Part shown: positions 57,867-64,000 of the stretch, in pieces
Layout: every line of letters begins with the position of its first letter
Numbering within the stretch: position 1 is the stretch's first letter
From: Blasia pusilla
Lineage: Eukaryota; Marchantiophyta; Marchantiopsida; Blasiales
Reading direction: 5' to 3'
DNA length: 64,000 nt
Assembly (NCBI GenBank): GCA_050084515.1
Contig: CM114275.1
Span: 3,534,001-3,598,000, forward strand
Translations under genes and position numbers: made by a program
Notes under the pieces: model-generated
What the model saw: only the letters and a program-made list of their open reading frames with translations
Told to the model about the DNA's origin: nothing
The model's database searches: none

Positions 57867-59111
57867 TGTCAGAATCGTTCGGGTGAGGGAGTTCGGCCCG
57901 GAAAGTAACTAGGCTACTTCCGAAAGGGAAGGGTGGCAGTTTTGCGTTGGCAGGGTGTATGTCACATGTCAGCCTTAAATCCACGGAATACCCTAGAAGA
58001 CCTTAACAACGTGGCGGGAGTGATTCTTCCCATAGCGCCAAAACGGGTAGCTCGGGAGCTACCCGTTTGGTATCCGACAATGTCATGCGTATACTCTCCT
58101 TGAACGTTAATCTTGTTTGATGCAAAATCGTGCGTTCAGTAGGTCACGCTCTCAACCCTGATCTGCATTCAAACACACATTTTGGTTAGTGAGGTCTTGG
58201 ATCAATCAACGGGATTACTTTCCGAGTTCTTGTCTCGGACTCTCATCAAGCTCAAACTTCCTAGTTTCGCGGTTTACAACACGGGAAAATCTCGAAAGAC
58301 TTGGGACATACTTTCTGGTCGGTTCAAGAACCTGAAACGGCGTTTCGCGCCTGGCGGTTCCAACTGTCCGATGGACATCCAATGAGTTCCTCACCAATAT
58401 TCGCACGAAGCGAATCTCGGGTTGGAATCCAAGTGTGGCGTACAAAGTCCACTCCCTTGGATCAGGTTTGGGTTTCGAGTTCCCACGCCAAACTCCCGTT
58501 CCATCCCGTGCCTCTGAAACGCCGTTTGGCGCCCAAAGTGGGGATTCGTGTTCCGAGACATCTCGGAGAGACTCCTCCCTTAATAGTACTTCTGGGGATC
58601 TCCGGGGGCCCCCTACATTTAGGGAAAGACACTCGGGCCTCTCCAATTGGCCCTCAACCCGATTGCTCTCTCAATTGTTTTCGGCCAATATCTCAGCCTG
58701 TACTTATGCGTTTGCTGAGATCTTTGGTGCGTTGGAAGCGTCTCAAGATCAGCTTTCCAACGCGCCCTTATTTGTCCGGAAAGCATCTTGGAGCTCAACG
58801 TTATGGTCCTAAACACATTCATATTCTCCCAAACGCTAGTCGTGTTCCAAACTTGTTCTCACCTCTTTGGCAACCAACCTCCCAAGACTCAACTCATCTC
58901 AAGTCTTGGCTCGCGTTTGGTCTAGGTTTCCTGGTCGCGACCACAAACGCATGAAATGCACAACTCTGTTCTGCGTTTCGTCTCTTAGACTTTTCCAAGA
59001 GACTCTTCCAAATGCCTCTCCAAAGCGCAAACCTCGCAGCGTGAGTTCACTTGAGTTCTGATGTTTTGCTTGGCGCCTATTTGGTGTTGTTTGGTTATGA
59101 GGGTCACGACA
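57867..59111 (-). repeat. Solo-like Ty3/Gypsy LTR, inverted relative to the 2.5-kb LTR
   Basis: Read on the minus strand this is 1,245 bp, begins TGTCGTGACCCTCATAACC and ends GATTCTGACA, so the canonical TG...CA ends are intact. It is homologous along its length to 2455-3683. A hairpin AAACGGGTAGCTC/GAGCTACCCGTTT (58,041-58,068) lies inside. Immediate flanks (AGGGG and GACAA) do not match, so no 5-bp target duplication is visible, and neither primer site nor polypurine tract adjoins. It is therefore a solo LTR with altered flanks or a broken element. Confidence 0.8.
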
Positions 59112-59124
59112 GACAAGTCCTTGG

Positions 59125-59719
59125 ATAGAGAATAAAATATATATATATAGAAAAAGGATGGGAAACCCATCACGATACAAAAGAGGGGGCATGGAGACCC
59201 AAAAAATAGACCTCAAGAGGCCATAACCGGCCCCGAAGAGAAAGAAGGGGGCCTTCCCCCCTAACAACCAAAATCACCAACAGCAGAGACAATATCAGCA
59301 ACACCTAGAGAACTATGACTACTACTAAGTGGGCCTCTAGCATTGGCATCTCCAACCGCCTGAGCCCGCCGTAGAAGCCCATTTGCCTGGGCGCGCTGCA
59401 AAGCTATGGAGACCCGTTGCCTACAATAAAGTATCGCAATAGCTAAGGACAACCCATTTCTCAACTGGAGATGATGGGTGCAATCTGTAAGGAACGAGTT
59501 AAACCTCTCCTCCATCGCCCCGTTCATCTCAATGGCTAGGGGGATAAATCGATGTCCGTCATGAAGTCGACTATAAATGTGGGTCTTCTTGACCGCCGCC
59601 GCCGCCGCCGCTCCTCCTTGTAGCAATCTCCCTCGTGCTACCACTTGGGCTCGCACCGCCTCCCGCATAGGGTCCGTCACTACAACATCCGCTACCACCA
59701 TCTCAGACTCCCTCGTCAT
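59125..59719 (-). pseudogene. LINE (family A) C-terminal ORF2 end and 3' UTR
   Basis: An open minus-strand frame (59,719-59,261) contains KKTHIYSRLHDGHRFIPLAIE, then RFNSFLTDCTHHL and RQRVSIALQRAQA. It ends SAVGDFGC. The block PLAIE..G...ERFNSFL is typical of the C-terminus of this plant LINE group. The 3' UTR follows with CCCCTCTTTTGTATCGTGAT, a (TA)n run and TTTTATTCTCT. This is the best preserved 3' copy of family A in the window. It abuts the LTR at 59,111, leaving only about 15 bp between. Confidence 0.7.
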
Positions 59720-60540
59720 AGAGTATCCCCGAATAGAGAGATCCGGGGATACTAAAATCCCGGATAGGGGATATTATGACACCCCCTAATGTATCCTTTC
59801 ACCCGTGTATACTAGTTTACTGACATGAAACTTTGAAAAAAAAAAGTATGGAGGAACGATACGCACCTCCATCCATGTCTTGTAGAAGGTCAATCTAACG
59901 CCTCGCGTTAAAAACCACAGCCCCAACATTAATTGGGTTCGGGTGTCTAGCCTGGGATAACTCCGTCCAGTGATATCAATTGTGGCCAATGACGGATATC
60001 GTGTCTCTCCTTGTGCATTCCTAGTCCCGATGCGATGCAAAACCATGGTCGAATATGCCATGGTCCTGCATGCGATGTAGAACCATGGAATTCACCATGG
60101 ACCCATAGCAATCGCCATCATGTAATCATTGAATCATAGAATGGCCTTAGAATGGGATGCCATAGCACATGGTCATGCCATCCGCAGCATCATGGAGCCT
60201 TTTAATATGAAATGCAGGCATTTTTGGCGTCTCGCCTATTTTTTTCTCTTTTAGGCAAGATGCCTAGAAGACGCCTTTTTATAGGCAATTCGAAGGCCCA
60301 TTTGCTACGTTTTGGCCATTTCTTCTTCGTCTCCTACGGTATATCCATTCCTTGTTTACCCGAGCTGCGAGATGGTGGAGGTGGAGTGATTTTAGCGTGA
60401 GTTTCCTCTTGTAATCGGTCGTCATCTCTTGTTGTTTATCCGAGCTACATGAGGTGGTGACGAGGTGGAGCGGTGGAACAAGTAGAGGAACGGTGTCATA
60501 GGTTTGTTTCGATGCCGTTTAGTTCGGTTTATTTGGGCTC
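59720..60540. other. Unassigned, with an open minus-strand frame
   Basis: A minus frame 60,061-59,786 reads MAYSTMVLHRIGTRNAQGE, then YPSLATIDITGR and GLWFLTRGVRLTFYKTWMEV, and then reaches a donor-like GTGCGTATCG. It could be an exon or element fragment; I do not recognise it. From 60,060 to 60,190 CCATGG-type motifs recur (CATGGTC, CCATGGAATTCACCATGG). Confidence 0.25.
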
Positions 60541-60549
60541 CGTTTTGCC

Positions 60550-60790
60550 TGTTTTGCGCTTTGTATGTTTCCTATCTCCTTGCCTCTTCGGATTGTTACC
60601 AGATTTCACCTCAGAATAATTGGCAGTTCACCTCGGAGTAATTGGCTCTATTTTTTCTGTTTTCATCTCCTTCTATGTCCTTGCACTTTGTATGTCTCCT
60701 TGCCTCTTTGGATTGTTACCTCATTCTTCATACCAGATCCTCACCTCAGAGTAATTGGCAGTTCACCTCGGAGTAAACTACACTTCATTT
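60550..60790 (+). repeat. Direct duplication of about 110-125 bp
   Basis: CTTTGTATGT...CTCCTTGCCTCTT-GGATTGTTACC, then CACCTCAGA-TAATTGGCAGT and TCACCTCGGAGTAA, occurs twice (about 60,558-60,655 and 60,676-60,777). The second copy has about 20 extra bp. Non-coding. Confidence 0.75.
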
Positions 60791-63152
60791 TACCTCCTTG
60801 TTCAAATTACGTCAATGTTTTGGGTTATTAATTGTATTACTGTGGTGTTCTAGATCACTTGTGCGCCCTGCGATGAAAACCAGCCTAACTGTGCGCCCCG
60901 CGATAGACCAAGCGCTTGGTCAACTTACCGCTGAGAAGTCGTGTGAAGTTACCCGATGGACGAACTTCAGAATGCGAACTTTGATAGTTCAGGAAGCCAT
61001 TCAACTCGAACCAAGTTCTGTCGTAAGCGTCCATTTAAACTCCGTGCAGATCACCAGAACTACATAGCCTGGAAGAAAGGAAACAATTTGTCCCGATCCT
61101 CGAGAAGGTGATCGTTTGTTGGCATGGAGCGCCGAGAACGATGATAACTATCATAGGAATTTTTGTATCTCTAATCTATATAACACTCTCTTGTGTACAC
61201 TCCGTGTCATACAAGACCTAGCGTCATTTGACGTCGTAGCCTCTGAAGAAGACGATGTTACTTCCATTCTTGACCCAAGGAACCTATATCTGAACTTATG
61301 GATGTGTCCAAGAATATCGAGGAACTCAGGAGGACTCATGACAGGAGACTAAGATGCTACTGTATTCTGCAAGGGACTTGCACAAGAAGTTCCACATCTA
61401 CTGTTAATTGTTCAGAAGAGTTCAAAGATGTGGAAACCAGCTTCGATGATAATGTGCAGAGGGGAAGCTCCAACTTTACAACTATCGACAAGGATTTTCA
61501 CAGTGTGGGTGGTAGTGAGGACTACTACACTTTCTTGGAGGAATTTTAGTCTACATGCCATCGGGATGCTCCGAGGATGCTATGGGGATATTCATGTATA
61601 ATTTGATAGGGCTATGTACAATTTTCCGGCCAATTGCTCACCATGGTACCATGGCCTATGATAATTTATGTCCATCACCAAGGTTTTGGATTTGTCCAAC
61701 ATCAGCATTTCATATTTTTCTAGTCAGGAAAGCTTCCCATAAGCACACCAACAATTCTACGCCAATTTATCAATTGCAATATCTGTACTCAGGACATCTA
61801 GTGGTTGTCCATTGTTACCATTCAACAGAAAGCAATGAATGCAATCGATTCTTAACATCGACCAATTTGCCAAAAAATGCACATCAATGACGTTAGATTG
61901 CCTTCAAAGATACCAAGAACATTCATTATTTTAAAACAACTCTAAGAGCGCAAGCAATGCCCATCAAGGACGTTAGATTTCCTTCAAAGATTTCCGGAAC
62001 ATTCAAAATTTTAAAGAAACTATGAGGGCCCAATCATGAAAGCCAATAGAAGTCCTCGGCTCTCACAATGCATACTCACTTTATTTCATTTCAACATTGT
62101 ACATATCTTACTAAAACATGGATTCCAACTAGAGGCCTCTAGAGAATGTCAACAATCAGGCAAATTTATCGCCAAAGAATGTCTATAGTATATCCTAATG
62201 AAGTTGGGCTTGCATGAATGCATCACCAAGAGACCACTTTCTTTCAAAAATATCGGATAGATGTCTTGGAAGACATGCGCTTTAAACACAGAGATTACAG
62301 AAATTACACTAATGCCAAGAGCCCACTTTCTTTGTCCATTCTATGCCATAATATAAGTATCGCTTGCGTCTTGGAAGACTTGCTTTAGACAGACGTTCAT
62401 TACAAGCCATGAATTACACTAATGCTAGCCATATGAGAAAAAAAACTGGTGAGTGGGAAAATAAGTGTTTAATAAACCGGAGGATGGAAATTTTGAAAGC
62501 CTGTGCTTTCATTTTGCTACGAATGTAAGGGAATTTTTAGAGCATGCAACCTTCTTGTTACATGAAATAATATATTCAGAGTTCAATCACCAGATTCACC
62601 ACACACACAGAAACGCAAACAATTTTGGGGAAGTCACTTTGCAGTGAACATAACACTCTTAAGAGGCTTTTATGTTCTTGGGCAGGGACAGGATCTGTTC
62701 TTGGTCTTACATGCATGAAGTATCAAACACATATACAAATAGCAAATCATCGAAGTGCACAAGACAAGTAATAGATTGTTCTCATTGGAAGGACACCTAT
62801 ATGCCACATTAGGAGCACATGGTGTTCATGGAAAATTGCGACCTCATATTCAAAAAACTGCCTTAAAATCAGTCATTGTGAATGGGTCTGAGGAATTCAA
62901 TGTGCTTCTTATCACATTTCTATTTTTTGTGCCGCTCCAATACGGGAATTTTTGGATCAGTAATTATATCATGAGATTTAGATGCACAGAAAAAACAACT
63001 TGCTTCTCCTTCCAACAGTGTTTGCAAACTAATCCAGTGGTGTTTCAAGGCCGTTGGAAACTGGGATACTATGGCACGTGCAATATCATACTAATTTGTT
63101 GCATTTTTCTTTGCTCTCATTTGCAACCGCTCAACGAGAGATTTGTTTCTTT
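60791..63152. other. Unassigned DNA with two imperfect direct duplications
   Basis: No gene is supported, although several frames of 80-137 codons exist. Duplications: GACGTTAGATT-CCTTCAAAGAT...GAACATTCA (about 61,889 and 61,968) and CCACTTTCTTT...GTCTTGGAAGAC...TTACACTAATGC (about 62,232 and 62,322). Confidence 0.45.
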
Positions 63153-63875
63153 TTACAAAATTGGTTGAGCTGCTAATCCCTCGATATAAACTTTGAATGG
63201 GACCTTCTCAACCAAGGGTAAACCCCTTTCCTTGTTTTTCTTAGCACGAGGTAGACAACCAACACACTCACGCATTAAATTCCCACCAAGCAATAGAAGG
63301 TCATCATCATCACCACATGTGCTTCTAACCTTACACAATAATTTAGACAATTGTGCATTTGCAAGACCAATATCTCCATTGTCAACGAGAGCTTCCTCAT
63401 CTGTCCCACCATTGTTGGAATATTCATGATCTATCTGACACCATGTGTTTTCCTTGTTGTCTCCCTCAAATGGTCCACAAGCGAAATCGGTGTCACTGTC
63501 ACACAATCTTTTTGTGCCATCTCTCTCCAAAATTGGCCCACTATCCACGTGCAGCAAATCACGATTCAATTTCTCCATAAGTAAAGCACGCATCCCACCC
63601 TACATTGTTCCATGTTTTATGCCTAGTACCCTCAGAATATCTTCTGCACGGTATCCACACATTAGTAAACATTTAACCTGATGTTTACATATGTTTCCTT
63701 TCAAACTCCAAGGACAATCACATGTACAATATTCTAATTGGTAATTGTAGACGTCATATACAATTTCTACCGTTGATTGACTTTTCACCTTTGCCATTGT
63801 CGATGATATAATATCCCAATCGCTATCTGGAATACATCGCCCTTTCAAGACTGATACACCGACCACTCTCTCCAC
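63153..63875 (-). pseudogene. SWIM zinc-finger protein, split by one in-frame stop
   Basis: Two stretches in the same minus-strand frame, 63,875-63,603 and 63,599-63,153, are separated only by a TAG at 63,602-63,600. The first holds the SWIM signature YCTCDCPWSLKGNICKHQ (C-x-C-x-n-C-x-H), preceded by the usual beta strand (VYDVYNYQLEYC) and followed by VKCLLMCGY. The second is hydrophilic (FACGPFEGDNKENTW, DDDDLLLLGGNLM) and ends VYIEGLAAQPIL. SWIM domains occur in MULE-type transposase-derived proteins and in plant-specific families. The catalytic part that would lie upstream is not visible: the frame closes near 63,885, by a stop or an exon edge. A CAG-to-TAG change would explain the break. 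Confidence 0.65.
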
Positions 63876-64000
63876 TAGAGGTTTTTATGACTAGTACTAG
63901 AATGACTGAGGTTCTTCATGACTCAAACATATGACTAGAATGTTTGCCATTCGGATAGAAGTCATATCACACCATATAATAGTAAAGTTCTAGTCATATA

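Noticed and set aside
1-64000. tRNA or rRNA genes
   Set aside because: Scanning by eye for GTTCGA-type T-loops (for example near 14,893) gave no flanking stems that fold as a tRNA, and no rRNA core sequence was seen. A tRNAscan run would settle this.

Overview
The window looks like nuclear DNA of a land plant with a large, repeat-rich genome. Its two best host genes have GT-AG introns (73-423 bp where I could define both ends). One is a plant-type farnesylcysteine lyase, and the mobile elements are typical plant ones: Ty3/Gypsy with chromodomain, LINEs and a Helitron relic. I saw no bacterial operon, CRISPR array or convincing tRNA/rRNA gene. The exact lineage cannot be fixed from sequence alone. 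The style of the LINEs and of the methyltransferase-bearing Ty3 element would suit a seed-free plant, but that is inference.

Layout. 0.8-3.7 kb: 3' part of a Ty3/Gypsy chromovirus (integrase, chromodomain, polypurine tract, 3' LTR); a related LTR lies inverted at 57.9-59.1 kb. 7.5-8.6 kb: decayed LINE reverse transcriptase on the minus strand; 3' pieces of the same LINE family recur at 23.3, 25.7-27.0 and 59.1-59.7 kb. 14.5-19.7 kb: remnant of an unusual Ty3-type element in which a C5-cytosine DNA methyltransferase domain precedes the reverse transcriptase. It is split by a 2.7-kb insert made of four successive tandem-repeat families. 24.9-25.7 kb: a cluster of strong fold-back sequences. 27.7-33.0 kb: a multi-exon minus-strand gene that I match to FAAP100, a Fanconi anaemia core-complex subunit. 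35.0-43.6 kb: a near full-length LINE, several 5'-truncated copies of its 3' end separated by (CT)n tracts, and a second long copy. Together they form a chain of insertions into the CT tails of earlier ones. 46.7-50.6 kb: two small unrecognised genes. 51 kb: Helitron helicase relic. 53.1-56.1 kb: complete five-exon farnesylcysteine lyase gene, head to head with a decayed P-loop kinase pseudogene (56.4-57.2 kb). 63.2-63.9 kb: SWIM zinc-finger protein broken by one in-frame stop.

The most notable items are the methyltransferase-carrying retroelement, whose catalytic cysteine is lost, and the CT-tail insertion chain of the LINE family. The host genes concern prenylcysteine breakdown (FCLY) and interstrand-crosslink repair (FAAP100-like). 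Much of the remaining DNA is AT-rich and shows no gene that I can support.
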